Assembly (NCBI RefSeq): GCF_002951615.1
Contig: NZ_CP019062.1
Location: 1,364,001 to 1,428,000, forward strand
Direction: 5' to 3'
Source of the DNA: Rahnella sikkimica
GTDB lineage: Bacteria; Pseudomonadota; Gammaproteobacteria; Enterobacterales; Enterobacteriaceae
DNA: 64,000 bases
The notes beneath the pieces were generated by a model, which saw only the letters and a program-made list of their open reading frames with translations, searched no databases and was not told the origin of the DNA. The position numbers and the translations under genes were made by a program. Below are positions 8,936-17,892 of this stretch, piece by piece (the first letter of the stretch is position 1; every line of letters begins with the position of its first letter).

Positions 8936-9580
8936 AAATTGATCGAGTAGGTTTCACTTGCAGTGAACGCGCAACCCAGGTCAAGACCTTGGGTTGCCAC
9001 CCAAACCGGCCTTAAGCCAAAATCAAGACCTTGGGTTGCCACCCAAACCGGCTTCAAGGGGCGCCTATCGCCGCACCCCTTGAAAATCCCGGGCTCTTAA
9101 CTGCGCGCTATCGCTCGCTGGCTATGTTCCAGCAGCCATAATTATTGCCGCGAAAACTTGCCGCTGCGCGGTTCCCTTACTCGGTTTCGAGCCATAGGTC
9201 TCGAAACACTTCGCTCGGCAAGATTTCTGAAAGCGGCCACTGGCTATGTAAGTCAAAAGATCTATTTTGGCTGATTTTAAAAAAGGTTAAGTGAAAAAGC
9301 AAAATGCCGTTGAATTTAGAAAAGCCGCTGGCCGCTTTCAAAACGACGTCGAGTGAGTGGTGAGAAACGGCGAGAGTCTTTTTTCTCGCTGGTTCGAATC
9401 CGAAATGAGAGGACCGCGCAGCGGCGGCGTTTGCGGCACTAGCAGGCGTTGCTGAAACATAGCCAGCGAGCGGCAGCACGGAGTTAAAAAAGCGCAGAGT
9501 CCAGAGACCCGCGCGTTACCGGGTCTTTGGTCGGTGTGGGCCGACGCCCACGGCTTTGAATTTGAACTTGAATTTGTCAC
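8936..9580. repeat. Long composite inverted repeat A (convergent ynfD / malI junction)
   Basis: The gap between the ynfD and malI 3' ends is filled by two inverted units. The plus-oriented unit spans about 8980-9250 and opens with two direct copies of a TTGGGT-TGCC-ACCCAA hairpin segment. The minus-oriented unit spans about 9325-9576. Shared blocks are CGCTCGCTGGCTATGTT, GCCGCTGCGCGG and CTGAAAGCGGCCA. The variable hairpin is at 9053-9061/9076-9084 in the left unit and 9501-9510/9521-9530 in the right unit. Each unit reads in the same direction as the gene it follows. Confidence 0.85.
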
Positions 9581-9623
9581 CTTTCTAAAAGGTGCTTAAA
9601 GGTGCTCACCAGCCTGGCACCTT

Positions 9624-10655
9624 TCAGGCCGACGCCCTCTCTATCAGCCCCGGCGGCACAATAATATTCTGCGCTTCCAGATTCTGCCCCCCGATCCTCA
9701 GCAATAACCGTCTCGCCGTTGCATGACCAATCTCCCGCGCGGAGTTCGCGATAGACGTCAGCGGCGGCTCGGTCAGCTCAGATTCCGGTGCATCTTCCAT
9801 GCCTATGAGCGCCACTTTCTGCTGGAAGAAACTGTCGACCGCCCCGCCGCCGACTTCCGCGCCAGTGCGCAAAACGCCGAAATACGCGCCGAGCGCGACG
9901 GACGATTTATGGCAAACGATGGCGCTGATTTTCGGGTAATGGGTCAGCAACGTTTCGGCGGCGTCGGCGGCGCATTTTTGCTGGTAATCGCACTCGATAA
10001 TCCACTCGCTGCGAAACGGCAGGCCGTACTGTATAAGGGTTGAGCAAAAACCGCCGAGACGTTCGGCGCGGGTTAATGAATTACTGAGGCCGCCGAGGTA
10101 AGCGATTTGTTTGTGACCGTGGCGGATAAGATATTCAGTGGCCATTTTAGCGGCGAGCATATTGTCCGGGCGGACAACGTCGACGCCTTCGATACCGCCG
10201 GAACGCGCCGCGCAAATCAGCGGGACGCCCTGTTCTTCCGCCTTTTCTTTCAGGCCGGAAATAGAACTGGTGCCACCGGCGATGACAATGCCATCAACGC
10301 CGTGGGTCAGCAATGTGTCGAAACAGCGCATCAGACCTTTGCCTGACGGGCCGCTTTGCAGCAGAAATAATACTTTGCCCTGCGCTTCAAACATCTCACT
10401 GAGACCGGCGGTCATTTCCGCATAAAACGGCTCGCAGATGTCACGCACAATCAGCCCGACCACGCCGGACTCACCGCCGCGCAGCGTGCTGGCTTGCCGG
10501 TTGCGCACGAAACCCAGTTCATCCACCGCACGGTTTACCCGTTCTGCAGTGCTCAGGGAAATGCGCCCTTTGCCGCTGAGCACCAGCGAAACTGTGGTGA
10601 CAGAAACGCCGGCGTGCTGCGCAACATCGATAATCGTAATTTTTTTATGATTCAT
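9624..10655 (-). CDS. malI: Maltose regulon-related repressor MalI (LacI family)
   Basis: LacI/GalR repressor of 343 residues. The N-terminal DNA-binding domain (ITIIDVAQHAGVSVTTVSLVLSGKGRIS, residues 6-33) is followed by a sugar-binding-like core. It matches E. coli MalI along its length, for example GFVRNRQAS-LRGG and LTRAERLGG. E. coli MalI represses malX-malY and itself; its natural inducer is unclear. The gene is divergent from malX with a palindromic operator between them, as in E. coli. Its 3' end faces repeat composite A. Confidence 0.93.
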   Translation of the reverse strand: MNHKKITIIDVAQHAGVSVTTVSLVLSGKGRISLSTAERVNRAVDELGFVRNRQASTLRGGESGVVGLIVRDICEPFYAEMTAGLSEMFEAQGKVLFLLQSGPSGKGLMRCFDTLLTHGVDGIVIAGGTSSISGLKEKAEEQGVPLICAARSGGIEGVDVVRPDNMLAAKMATEYLIRHGHKQIAYLGGLSNSLTRAERLGGFCSTLIQYGLPFRSEWIIECDYQQKCAADAAETLLTHYPKISAIVCHKSSVALGAYFGVLRTGAEVGGGAVDSFFQQKVALIGMEDAPESELTEPPLTSIANSAREIGHATARRLLLRIGGQNLEAQNIIVPPGLIERASA

Positions 10656-10750
10656 CAGGCTATGTCGTTCATTCCAGACTCCATGAAGCGGAATTAAGCG
10701 GTTAAATCAGTAGTGCGGTCAAACAGTTATACCCGACTCATCAGAGTGAG

Positions 10751-10764
10751 TAAAACGTTAAACC
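10751..10764. promoter_or_regulatory. Second, weaker MalI-like operator
   Basis: TAAAACGTTAAACC shares the TAAAACGTT core of the E. coli MalI operator; about 11 of 16 positions match overall. Its place, 96 bases upstream of malI, suits autoregulation. Confidence 0.45.
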
Positions 10765-10801
10765 TCCATTTCACCCTTATAGTGCAGGCATCTTCCAATA
10801 T

Positions 10802-10817
10802 TGTGAGTTTCAACACG
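10802..10817 (+). promoter_or_regulatory. Possible CRP site upstream of malX
   Basis: TGTGA-GTTTCA-ACACG matches the left CRP half-site fully and the right half at 3 of 5 positions. E. coli malX is CRP-activated, which makes a site here plausible. Confidence 0.4.
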
Positions 10818-10826
10818 TATTGTTTT

Positions 10827-10842
10827 GGTAAAACGTTTTATC
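10827..10842. promoter_or_regulatory. MalI operator before malX
   Basis: GGTAAAACGTTTTATC matches the E. coli MalI palindrome GATAAAACGTTTTATC at 15 of 16 positions. It lies 50 bases before the malX start codon. Confidence 0.8.
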
Positions 10843-10891
10843 TTAGCCGCCATTACCACACAGCCAACACCAAACCACTCAGGGAGCCGTC

Positions 10892-12505
10892 ATGCCTGCC
10901 AATAAAAAACAAAAAGTCACACTTTGGGAATTCTTCCAAAGCTTGGGTAAAACCTTCATGTTGCCCGTCGCGTTGCTGTCATTTTGCGGCATCATGCTAG
11001 GTATCGGCAGCTCATTAAGCAGCCACGATGTCGTTACGCTGTTGCCTGTACTGGGCAATCCGATACTTCAACTGATATTCGTGTGGATGAGCAAAGTCGG
11101 CTCATTTGCCTTCAGCTTCCTGCCGGTCATGTTCGCTATCGCGATCCCGCTGGGTATGGCGCGTGAGAACAAAGGCGTTGCTGCCTTCTCCGGTTTTGTC
11201 GGTTTTGCCGTACTGAACCTGGCCATCAACTTCTACCTGACCGCCAACGGCACGCTGCCAACGGTTGATCCGCTGGTGCTGAAAGCCAACAACATCCAGA
11301 TGATCCTCGGTATCCAGTCTATCGACACCGGTATTCTGGGCGCGGTGATCGTGGGTATCATCGTGTACATGCTGCACGAGCGTTACAACACCATTCGCCT
11401 GCCGGATGCGCTGGCGTTCTTCGGCGGTACGCGTTTTGTGCCAATCGTGACCACCGTGGTGCTCGGTTTAGTCGGTCTGCTGATCCCGTTAATCTGGCCA
11501 TTCTTCGCCGCCGGGATTAACGGTTTGGGCCGTCTGATTCAGGGCGCAGGCGTGTTCGGGCCAATGATTTTCGGTTCCGGCGAACGTCTGCTGTTACCGT
11601 TCGGTCTGCACCACATTCTGGTTGCGCTGATCCGCTTCACCGAAGCCGGTGGCACAATGGACGTGTGTGGACGCGAAGTCAGCGGTGCGCTGACCATCTT
11701 CCAGGCGCAACTTTCCTGCCCGACAACACACGGTTTCTCTGAAAGCGCCACGCAGTTCCTGTCTCAGGGCAAAATGCCGGCTTTCCTCGGGGGTTTACCG
11801 GGTGCCGCACTGGCGATGTACCACTGCGCGAAACCTGAAAACCGTCATAAAATTAAAGGTCTGCTGATCTCCGGCGTGGTCGCTTGTGTGGTCGGCGGAA
11901 CCACTGAACCAATCGAATTCCTGTTCCTGTTCGTTGCGCCGGTTCTGTATGTGATCCACGCAATTCTGACCGGTCTGGGCTTCACCATTATGTCGGTACT
12001 GGGCGTGACCATCGGGAATACCGACGGTAACATCATCGATTTCGTGGTCTTCGGTATTCTGCACGGCACCGCCACCAAGTGGTATCTGGTGCCTGTGGTG
12101 GCAGCAATCTGGTTCGCGGCTTATTACGCCATCTTCCGCTTCTCCATCACGCGCTTTAATATCAAAACGCCGGGTCGTGAATCAGAAAGTATGCCAGCCG
12201 CCGCCGCCGTGCCGTCTTCCAGCAAATCCGGTTACAACGTGCCGGTGATCTTAAGCGCACTGGGCGGTGCCGGTAACATCGTTTCACTCGATAACTGCAT
12301 CACCCGTCTGCGTCTTTCCGTGGCGGATATGTCGCTGGTTGACGATGCGACGCTGAAAGCCAACCGGGCAATTGGCGTGGTTCATCTCAACGAACACAAC
12401 CTGCAAGTGGTCATCGGCCCGCAGGTGCAGTCGGTGAAAGATGAGCTGGATTACCTTATCCGTGAAGCCGCTAATCAGCCCACGCCCGAACCGGCGATAG
12501 TGTAA
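10892..12505 (+). CDS. malX: PTS maltose/glucose-type transporter, EIICB fusion MalX
   Basis: Phosphotransferase-system permease of 537 residues. The membrane EIIC domain (about residues 15-430) contains the GTTEPIEFLFLFV motif of the glucose family. A short linker leads to an EIIB domain (about 450-525) with the phosphorylatable Cys469 in SLDNCITRLRL. E. coli MalX can transport maltose and glucose but its true substrate is unresolved. It has no EIIA domain, so it should depend on a separate EIIA such as Crr. It is the first gene of malXY, preceded by a MalI operator; an intercistronic hairpin separates it from malY. Confidence 0.93.
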   Translation: MPANKKQKVTLWEFFQSLGKTFMLPVALLSFCGIMLGIGSSLSSHDVVTLLPVLGNPILQLIFVWMSKVGSFAFSFLPVMFAIAIPLGMARENKGVAAFSGFVGFAVLNLAINFYLTANGTLPTVDPLVLKANNIQMILGIQSIDTGILGAVIVGIIVYMLHERYNTIRLPDALAFFGGTRFVPIVTTVVLGLVGLLIPLIWPFFAAGINGLGRLIQGAGVFGPMIFGSGERLLLPFGLHHILVALIRFTEAGGTMDVCGREVSGALTIFQAQLSCPTTHGFSESATQFLSQGKMPAFLGGLPGAALAMYHCAKPENRHKIKGLLISGVVACVVGGTTEPIEFLFLFVAPVLYVIHAILTGLGFTIMSVLGVTIGNTDGNIIDFVVFGILHGTATKWYLVPVVAAIWFAAYYAIFRFSITRFNIKTPGRESESMPAAAAVPSSSKSGYNVPVILSALGGAGNIVSLDNCITRLRLSVADMSLVDDATLKANRAIGVVHLNEHNLQVVIGPQVQSVKDELDYLIREAANQPTPEPAIV

Positions 12506-12519
12506 ACACTGAATCCACA

Positions 12520-12544
12520 GGGCGACGTCGTGTCGCCCTTTTCT
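12520..12544 (+). terminator. Intercistronic terminator-like hairpin between malX and malY
   Basis: GGGCGAC-GTCGT-GTCGCCC is followed by TTTTCTG. It lies inside the malX-malY gap, 15 bases after the malX stop, and could lower malY expression relative to malX. Confidence 0.6.
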
Positions 12545-12566
12545 GCTTTCTTCAGGGAGTGAAAAA

Positions 12567-13751
12567 ATGTCCTCAGCTTCTTTTGATTTCTCCACCGTCG
12601 TTGACCGTCACGGAACCTGGTGTACGCAGTGGGATTACGTCGCCGACCGTTTTGGCCGCGATGATTTACTGCCGTTTACCATTTCGGATATGGATTTCGC
12701 CACCGCACCGTGCATTCTGGACGCGCTGCAAAAACGCCTGCAACACGGCGTGCTCGGTTACAGCCGCTGGCATCATGACGATTTTCTCGGTGCCGTTGAA
12801 CACTGGTATCAGCAGCGATTTAACAGCCCGATCGACCGCGACTGGGTGGTGTATGGCCCGTCGGTGATTTACATGGTCGCGCAGCTTATCCGCCAGTGGA
12901 GCCAGCCGGGTGACGGCGTGGTGACGTTTACGCCGGCCTACGACGCGTTCTTTAAAGTGGTTGATGGCAATCAGCGCAACCTGCTGGCCTGCCCGCTGAT
13001 TAAACAGGGCAACGACTGGTCGCTGGATGCCGAAAATCTGGAAAGCCTGCTGGCGCAACCGGACTGTTCACTGCTGTTGCTGTGCAGCCCGCACAATCCG
13101 ACCGGCAAGGTCTGGACGCGCGAAGAACTGACGCTGATTGCAGCACTTTGCGAGCGCCACAGCGTGCGGGTGATCAGCGATGAGATCCACATGGATATGG
13201 TCTGGGGCGTGAACCCGCATACGCCGTGGAACGAGGTGGCGCGCGGTGAATGGGCGCTGCTGACGTCCGGCTCGAAAAGCTTCAACATTCCTGCGCTGAC
13301 CGGCGCGTACGGCTTTATCAGCCATAAAACGCCGCGTGACGCGTATCTGCATCAGCTGAAGGCCTGCGACGGTTTATCTTCTCCGGCGGTGCTGGCAGTA
13401 CATGCGCACGTTGCGGCGTATCACGCAGGCGAACCATGGCTGGATGCATTGCGCGACTACTTGCAGGCGAATCTGCATTATGTGGCGGAACAGCTCAACG
13501 CTGCGTTCCCGCAGCTGAACTGGCAACCGCCGCAGTCAACGTATCTTGCCTGGATTGATTTGCGAGCGCTAAACATCGACGACAAACTGCTGCAAAAAAC
13601 GCTGATCGAACAGCAAAAAGTCGCGATCATGCCGGGCTACACCTACGGCACGGAAGGCGAAGGTTTCCTGCGTCTGAACGTCGGATGCCCGCGTTCAAAA
13701 GTAGAAGCCGGCGTTCAGGCGTTAATTCGCGCGATTAATACCCTGCTGTAA
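12567..13751 (+). CDS. malY: PLP-dependent cystathionine beta-lyase / MalY
   Basis: Fold-type I aminotransferase-like C-S lyase of 394 residues. The PLP lysine is Lys237 in SGSKSFNIPAL, and CSPHNPTGKVWT and SDEIHMDMVW carry the cofactor contacts. E. coli MalY cleaves cystathionine to homocysteine and separately binds MalT to inhibit the maltose activator. GGGAG precedes the ATG by about 9 bases. It is co-directional with malX, with a 61-base gap that holds a hairpin. Which of the two roles dominates here cannot be told from sequence. Confidence 0.93.
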   Translation: MSSASFDFSTVVDRHGTWCTQWDYVADRFGRDDLLPFTISDMDFATAPCILDALQKRLQHGVLGYSRWHHDDFLGAVEHWYQQRFNSPIDRDWVVYGPSVIYMVAQLIRQWSQPGDGVVTFTPAYDAFFKVVDGNQRNLLACPLIKQGNDWSLDAENLESLLAQPDCSLLLLCSPHNPTGKVWTREELTLIAALCERHSVRVISDEIHMDMVWGVNPHTPWNEVARGEWALLTSGSKSFNIPALTGAYGFISHKTPRDAYLHQLKACDGLSSPAVLAVHAHVAAYHAGEPWLDALRDYLQANLHYVAEQLNAAFPQLNWQPPQSTYLAWIDLRALNIDDKLLQKTLIEQQKVAIMPGYTYGTEGEGFLRLNVGCPRSKVEAGVQALIRAINTLL

Positions 13752-13878
13752 GCTCCTCCCCCTGCGAAGGGGGAGGCAGGGAGGGGGTTTAGCATAAAAA
13801 TCAGATCTAAATACTCTTCAACTTCTTGATTTTGCATTAATACCCCACCCCAACCCTCCCCTTCGCAGGGGAGGGAGC
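13752..13878. repeat. GC-rich inverted repeat element, copy 1 (127 bases)
   Basis: The left arm begins GCTCCTCCCCCTGCGAAGGG and the right arm, read on the other strand, begins GCTCCCTCCCCTGCGAAGGG; each arm also folds on itself. The middle is AT-rich. It begins immediately after the malY stop codon and may serve as its terminator. It is the only one of the four copies not next to a long repeat unit. Confidence 0.85.
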
Positions 13879-13956
13879 AAAAATAAAACCATTCTTGTTG
13901 CGCAACGAAATAGAGTTATAATGCCCCGCACATTTCAATAATAACGAGTGCACCCC

Positions 13957-14955
13957 ATGATCGACACACGCCTTCCCCTGACCGACATTCACCGCCACCT
14001 TGATGGCAACATCCGCGCTCAAACCATTCTCGATTTAGGCCGCCAGTTTAACCTGACGCTGCCCGCCAGTGAACTTGAAGCCCTGCGCCCGCATGTGCAG
14101 GTCATGCATGCGGAACCCGATCTGGTGAGCTTTTTGCAAAAACTGGACTGGGGCGTCAAAGTGCTGGGCGATCTCGACGCCTGCCGCCGTATTGCGAAAG
14201 AAAACGTCGAAGACGCGGCCAAAGCCGGTCTGCATTACACCGAGCTGCGTTTCTCCCCGTACTACATGGCGATGAACCACAAACTGCCGGTCGCAGGCGT
14301 GGTGGAAGCCGTGATTGAAGGCATCCGTGAAGGCCAGAAAAATCACGATATCGACGTGCGTCTGATTGGTATTCTGAGCCGTACTTTCGGTGAAGATGCA
14401 TGTCTGCAAGAGCTGGAAGGTTTGCTGGCGCACCGCGACGGCATTACCGCGCTGGATCTGGCGGGTGATGAACTCGGTTTCCCCGGCAGTCTGTTCCTCA
14501 GCCACTTTAACCGTGCGCGCGACGCAGGCTGGCGTATTACCGTTCACGCCGGAGAAGCCGCAGGCCCGGAAAGCATCTGGCAGGCAATTCGTGAACTGGG
14601 CGCAGAGCGTATCGGCCACGGCGTGAAAGCCGCGCAAGACCCGGCGCTGATGGATTTCCTGGCGAAGCACCAGATTGGGATTGAATCGTGCCTGACGTCG
14701 AATATTCAGACCAGTACCGTGTCCTCGTTTGAGCAACATCCGCTGGCGACCTTCCTGCGCCACGGCGTTCTGGCGTCGATCAATACCGACGATCCGGCCG
14801 TTCAGGGCATCGAAATCGCCAACGAATACAACGTTGCCGCACCAGCCGCCGGTCTGACTCAGAATGAAATCCGCAAAGCGCAGGAAAATGGCCTGACGAT
14901 GGCCTTCCTGACCAGCGCAGAAAAACAGGCGATTCGCGACAAAGTGTCTGCGTAA
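13957..14955 (+). CDS. add: Adenosine deaminase
   Basis: Zinc enzyme of 332 residues that converts adenosine and deoxyadenosine to inosine and deoxyinosine in the cytoplasm. Zinc ligands His12 and His14 (IHRHLDGN), the VHAGE histidine near 197 and the NTDDP aspartate near 278 are all present, as in E. coli Add. The start is the ATG at 13957: an in-frame GTG at 13948 would add three residues absent from the family, and ACGAG sits about 9 bases upstream of the ATG. The gene is followed by a bidirectional terminator. Confidence 0.95.
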   Translation: MIDTRLPLTDIHRHLDGNIRAQTILDLGRQFNLTLPASELEALRPHVQVMHAEPDLVSFLQKLDWGVKVLGDLDACRRIAKENVEDAAKAGLHYTELRFSPYYMAMNHKLPVAGVVEAVIEGIREGQKNHDIDVRLIGILSRTFGEDACLQELEGLLAHRDGITALDLAGDELGFPGSLFLSHFNRARDAGWRITVHAGEAAGPESIWQAIRELGAERIGHGVKAAQDPALMDFLAKHQIGIESCLTSNIQTSTVSSFEQHPLATFLRHGVLASINTDDPAVQGIEIANEYNVAAPAAGLTQNEIRKAQENGLTMAFLTSAEKQAIRDKVSA

Positions 14956-14984
14956 CGTTTTAAGAACACCAGAATTCAGAGCAT

Positions 14985-15020
14985 AAAAAAGGGCGGGATG
15001 AATTCCCGCCCTTTTCTTTT
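14985..15020. terminator. Bidirectional terminator between add and yfeH
   Basis: The stem GGGCGGGA / TTCCCGCCC is flanked by an A-run on the left and a T-run on the right, so it can end transcripts from both convergent genes. Confidence 0.85.
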
Positions 15021-15031
15021 CAATCAATCCG

Positions 15032-16042
15032 TTATGCCGATTTGATTTCTTCTTTCACCGCCAGTTTAGCGGCCTCTTCACGTGCAACACGTTTCGCGTA
15101 ACGCGACGCCAGAACCGCGCACACCATCAGCTGGATCTGATGGAAAATCATCAGTGGCAGCACCATCGCGCCCACCGCCGCCGCCGGGAACAGCACGTTC
15201 GCCATCGGAATACCGTTCGCCAGACTCTTCTTCGAGCCACAGAAAACAATGGTGATTTCGTCTTTGGTATTGAAGCCAAACAGCCGCGCCACAAACGTAT
15301 TGATGATCAGCACAATGGTCAGCAGCACAATCGAACACCCCAGCACCGCCAGCAGTGACCAGCCGTCAATCTGATGCCAGATGCCTTCCACGACCGCTGC
15401 GCTGAATGCCACGTATACCACCAGAAGAATCGACGAACGGTCAGTGATATTCACGATTTTCTTGTGACGCTGCACCCAGCCACCAATCAGCGGACGGCAC
15501 AAATGCCCGATAATAAACGGCACCATCAGCTGTAAAACAATCGAGCCAATCGCGTGCAGCGTATCGCTGGTGCCGCCCTGCGTATGCATCAGCAAACCAA
15601 CCAGCACCGGCGATAAAAACACGCCGAGAATACTGGACGCCGAAGCACTGCAAATCGCCGCCGGGATATTCCCGCCCGCCACCGACGTATAGGCAATCGC
15701 CGACTGCACAGTGGCTGGCAGCGCGCACAGATACAGAAAACCGTAATACAGCGTCGGTGTCAGAATGCCGACCGGCACCAGCCATTTCATGCCCAGCCCC
15801 AGCAGCGGAAACAGCGCAAACGTGCTGAGGAAAACCACAACATGCAAACGCCAGTGGCCGATCCCCGCCATAATCGCCTCACGCGAGAGCTTCGCGCCGT
15901 GCATAAAGAACAGCAGCGCGATGGCAGCGGTGGTCAGATGTTGGAAAATCGTTTTATAGATCCCTTCACAAGGGAAAAACGACGCCACGACAACCACACA
16001 AATGAGAATCAGCAAAAATTTATCGATTTTTAACCAGGACAT
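15032..16042 (-). CDS. yfeH: Bile acid:sodium symporter-like membrane protein YfeH
   Basis: The 336-residue protein has about ten hydrophobic helices and belongs to the SBF-like family of E. coli YfeH. Recognisable blocks are FFMHGAKLSREA, LYLCALPATVQSAIAYTS and GSKKSLANGIPMANVLF. The transported solute is unknown. AAGGAAGG lies just before the ATG. It follows ydgJ on the same strand with a 50-base gap and could share its transcript. In E. coli this gene is not between add and ydgJ, so its presence here is a local rearrangement. Confidence 0.8.
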   Translation of the reverse strand: MSWLKIDKFLLILICVVVVASFFPCEGIYKTIFQHLTTAAIALLFFMHGAKLSREAIMAGIGHWRLHVVVFLSTFALFPLLGLGMKWLVPVGILTPTLYYGFLYLCALPATVQSAIAYTSVAGGNIPAAICSASASSILGVFLSPVLVGLLMHTQGGTSDTLHAIGSIVLQLMVPFIIGHLCRPLIGGWVQRHKKIVNITDRSSILLVVYVAFSAAVVEGIWHQIDGWSLLAVLGCSIVLLTIVLIINTFVARLFGFNTKDEITIVFCGSKKSLANGIPMANVLFPAAAVGAMVLPLMIFHQIQLMVCAVLASRYAKRVAREEAAKLAVKEEIKSA

Positions 16043-16092
16043 GAACCTTCCTTGCCAGTTGAACGAGTAAAAGTGAATCGGTTAACGGCGGC

Positions 16093-17136
16093 TTATTTTT
16101 TTACTTTCAGCGTCGCCTGTTGTTCTGAAGATTGCATGCCCAGCTCAATCATTTCCATTACGCGGATAGCGTCTGATGCCGGAACCGGATTTTCGCCGTC
16201 GCCATTAATCGCATCGCGCACACCGGCGTAATAGGCAGGATAGTTCCCCGGAAGGGTCTGCAGCGATTTCTCAGCCAGCATACCGTCGTGGCTCAGCGTG
16301 ATCACGCCGTCACGTTTGTCGTATCCCCAGTCTTCCTGCGGCAGACGTTCGCCCGCTTTCAGACGATCTTCCTGCGGATCCAGACCAAATTTCACATAGC
16401 TGCCGGTTTCGCCCTGCACGATAAAGCGGGCCGTTTCGGCCACGGCGTACACAGTGCTGTGCAACACCACGCGGCGGCGCGGATAGGTCATCACGGCATT
16501 GAAATAATCCACCGCTTTACCGCCCGGACGCAGCACGGCCAGGTCAGCCTGCAACGAATCCGGCGTACCAAACAATTGCAGCGCCTGATCCAGCAGATGT
16601 GAACCTAAGTCGTACCAGATGCCGCTGCCCTGCGCATCGCTTTCACGCCAGCGCTGGAGCACCTGCGGTTTGTAGCGATCGTAATGGGATTCGAAATACA
16701 CGATCTCGCCCAGTGAACCTTCTTCGATCAGCGCCTTCACGGTCTGGAAATCAGAATCCCAGCGACGGTTGTGGAACACAGAAAGCACTTTGCCTTTTTC
16801 ACGCGCCAGCGCGTCCAGCTCGCGGGCTTCTTCGAGCGTCACGGTGAACGGTTTATCGACAACAACGTGTTTACCGGCTTCCAGAGCCAGCTTCGCCAGC
16901 GGGAAATGCGTGGTGTTTGGCGTCGGGATCACCACCAGATCGATGGACGGATCGGCGAGCAGTTTCTCAGGGGAATCAACCACGGTGACATTTGGCCAGT
17001 CGGCATGGACTTTTGCGGCGTCACTGCTCGACACCACCGCCAGCTCAAGGCCCGGCGTACCATCAATCAAAGGTGAGTGGAACGTTTTGCTGGCGAAGCC
17101 ATAACCGATCAGGCCAACGCGGAGAGTCTGTGACAT
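16093..17136 (-). CDS. ydgJ: Gfo/Idh/MocA-family oxidoreductase YdgJ
   Basis: NAD(P)-dependent oxidoreductase of 347 residues with an N-terminal Rossmann fold (VGLIGYGFASKTFHSPL) and the EKP-type motif as VVVDKPFTVT near residue 95. The C-terminal substrate-binding domain follows. It is close to E. coli YdgJ throughout, including VLSVFHNRRWDSDF, ERLPQEDWGYD and GDGENPVPAS. The natural substrate is unknown. It lies beside add as in E. coli, apart from the intervening yfeH. AGAGG is about 10 bases before the ATG. Confidence 0.92.
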   Translation of the reverse strand: MSQTLRVGLIGYGFASKTFHSPLIDGTPGLELAVVSSSDAAKVHADWPNVTVVDSPEKLLADPSIDLVVIPTPNTTHFPLAKLALEAGKHVVVDKPFTVTLEEARELDALAREKGKVLSVFHNRRWDSDFQTVKALIEEGSLGEIVYFESHYDRYKPQVLQRWRESDAQGSGIWYDLGSHLLDQALQLFGTPDSLQADLAVLRPGGKAVDYFNAVMTYPRRRVVLHSTVYAVAETARFIVQGETGSYVKFGLDPQEDRLKAGERLPQEDWGYDKRDGVITLSHDGMLAEKSLQTLPGNYPAYYAGVRDAINGDGENPVPASDAIRVMEMIELGMQSSEQQATLKVKK

Positions 17137-17233
17137 GGGATTTCCTCTGTTTAACGGTTTTGCCCGTCAGGATGCTAATCATCTGATTTGACACCAGCTT
17201 ACAGAGCGGGACAAGTAAAAATTTGGTTGGTTT

Positions 17234-17343
17234 GCTCCTCCCCCTGCGAAGGGGGAGGTCGGGAGGGGGTTTGCAAACAACTCAGCTTTAAAGTTGCCAT
17301 TTCGAACCCCATCCCGTCCTTCCCCTTACCAAGGGGAAGGAGC
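17234..17343. repeat. GC-rich inverted repeat element, copy 2 (110 bases)
   Basis: The arms start GCTCCTCCCCCTGCGAAGGG and, on the other strand, GCTCCTTCCCCTTGGTAAGG. The element sits 36 bases left of repeat unit B. Copies 2 and 3 also share their central sequence, around AAAGTTGCCATTTCGAACCC, so they are close relatives. Confidence 0.85.
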
Positions 17344-17378
17344 AAATCAAAACCAGCCTGCATGTATCTTCCGAATTA

Positions 17379-17640
17379 CATAGCCAGTAGCCGCTTTCAA
17401 AACGACGTTGAGTGAGGAGTGAGAAACGGCGAGAGTCTGTTTTCGAGCTGGTTAGAACCCGAAGCGAAAGTACCGCGCAGCGGCGGCGTTTGGGGCACTC
17501 GCTGGCGTTGCTGAAACAGTGCCAGCCAGCGGTAGCGCGCAGTTAAAGAGCCGGAGATTCTCAAGAGGCGCGGCGATAGGCGCCTCTTGAGGCCGGTTTG
17601 GGTGGCAACCCAAGGTTTTAGTTTTAGTTTTGAAATCAAA
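17379..17640 (-). repeat. Single repeat unit B
   Basis: One minus-oriented unit of the long repeat family, with GCCGCTTTCAAAACGACGTT at its left end and the GGTTTGGGTGGCAACCCAAG hairpin at its right end. The variable hairpin is TCAAGAGGCG/CGCCTCTTGA at 17561-17570/17581-17590. This is the only unit in the window not in a convergent junction; it lies between the divergent ydgJ and the importer operon. Confidence 0.85.
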
Positions 17641-17817
17641 AAACCAAAACCTTGCTCTCCCACGGAGCAATCAAAGTCATATTATGGTGCGGGTTATCAC
17701 TTTTAATTATAAATCCGTTTACCTTCTTCTCATTAATTATACCAAAATGTATAACATCAATGCCCTGCCTGAATTCCTTCCGTGAATTCAACTGTGGCGC
17801 AGTAATTGCTTTACTCA
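17641..17817. other. AT-rich leader region of the HutC-linked operon
   Basis: This AT-rich stretch has short open frames on both strands, none with a ribosome site or codon bias worth calling. It probably contains the promoter of the downstream operon. Confidence 0.4.
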
Positions 17818-17831
17818 CTTGTCTATACAGG
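17818..17831. promoter_or_regulatory. Putative HutC operator before the six-gene importer operon
   Basis: CTTGTCTATACAGG contains the 10-base core TGTCTATACA (17820-17829), identical to the core seen at three hut sites in this window and inverted at hutH. It lies 62 bases upstream of the binding-protein start codon. Confidence 0.75.
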
Positions 17832-17892
17832 GTTGCACATTAGGATTTCTATTAGCCGTCTTTCTCTCTTTCAACACCATGCGAGGATCACC

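Noticed and set aside
9380..9420. tRNA T-arm-like sequence (GGTTCGAATCC) inside the long repeat units
   Set aside because: No acceptor stem, anticodon arm or D-arm can be formed around it; the match is to a short palindromic motif shared by all units.
17636..17843. Overlapping short open frames of about 60 residues on both strands
   Set aside because: The region is AT-rich with no ribosome site; the frames overlap each other and the promoter and operator area.
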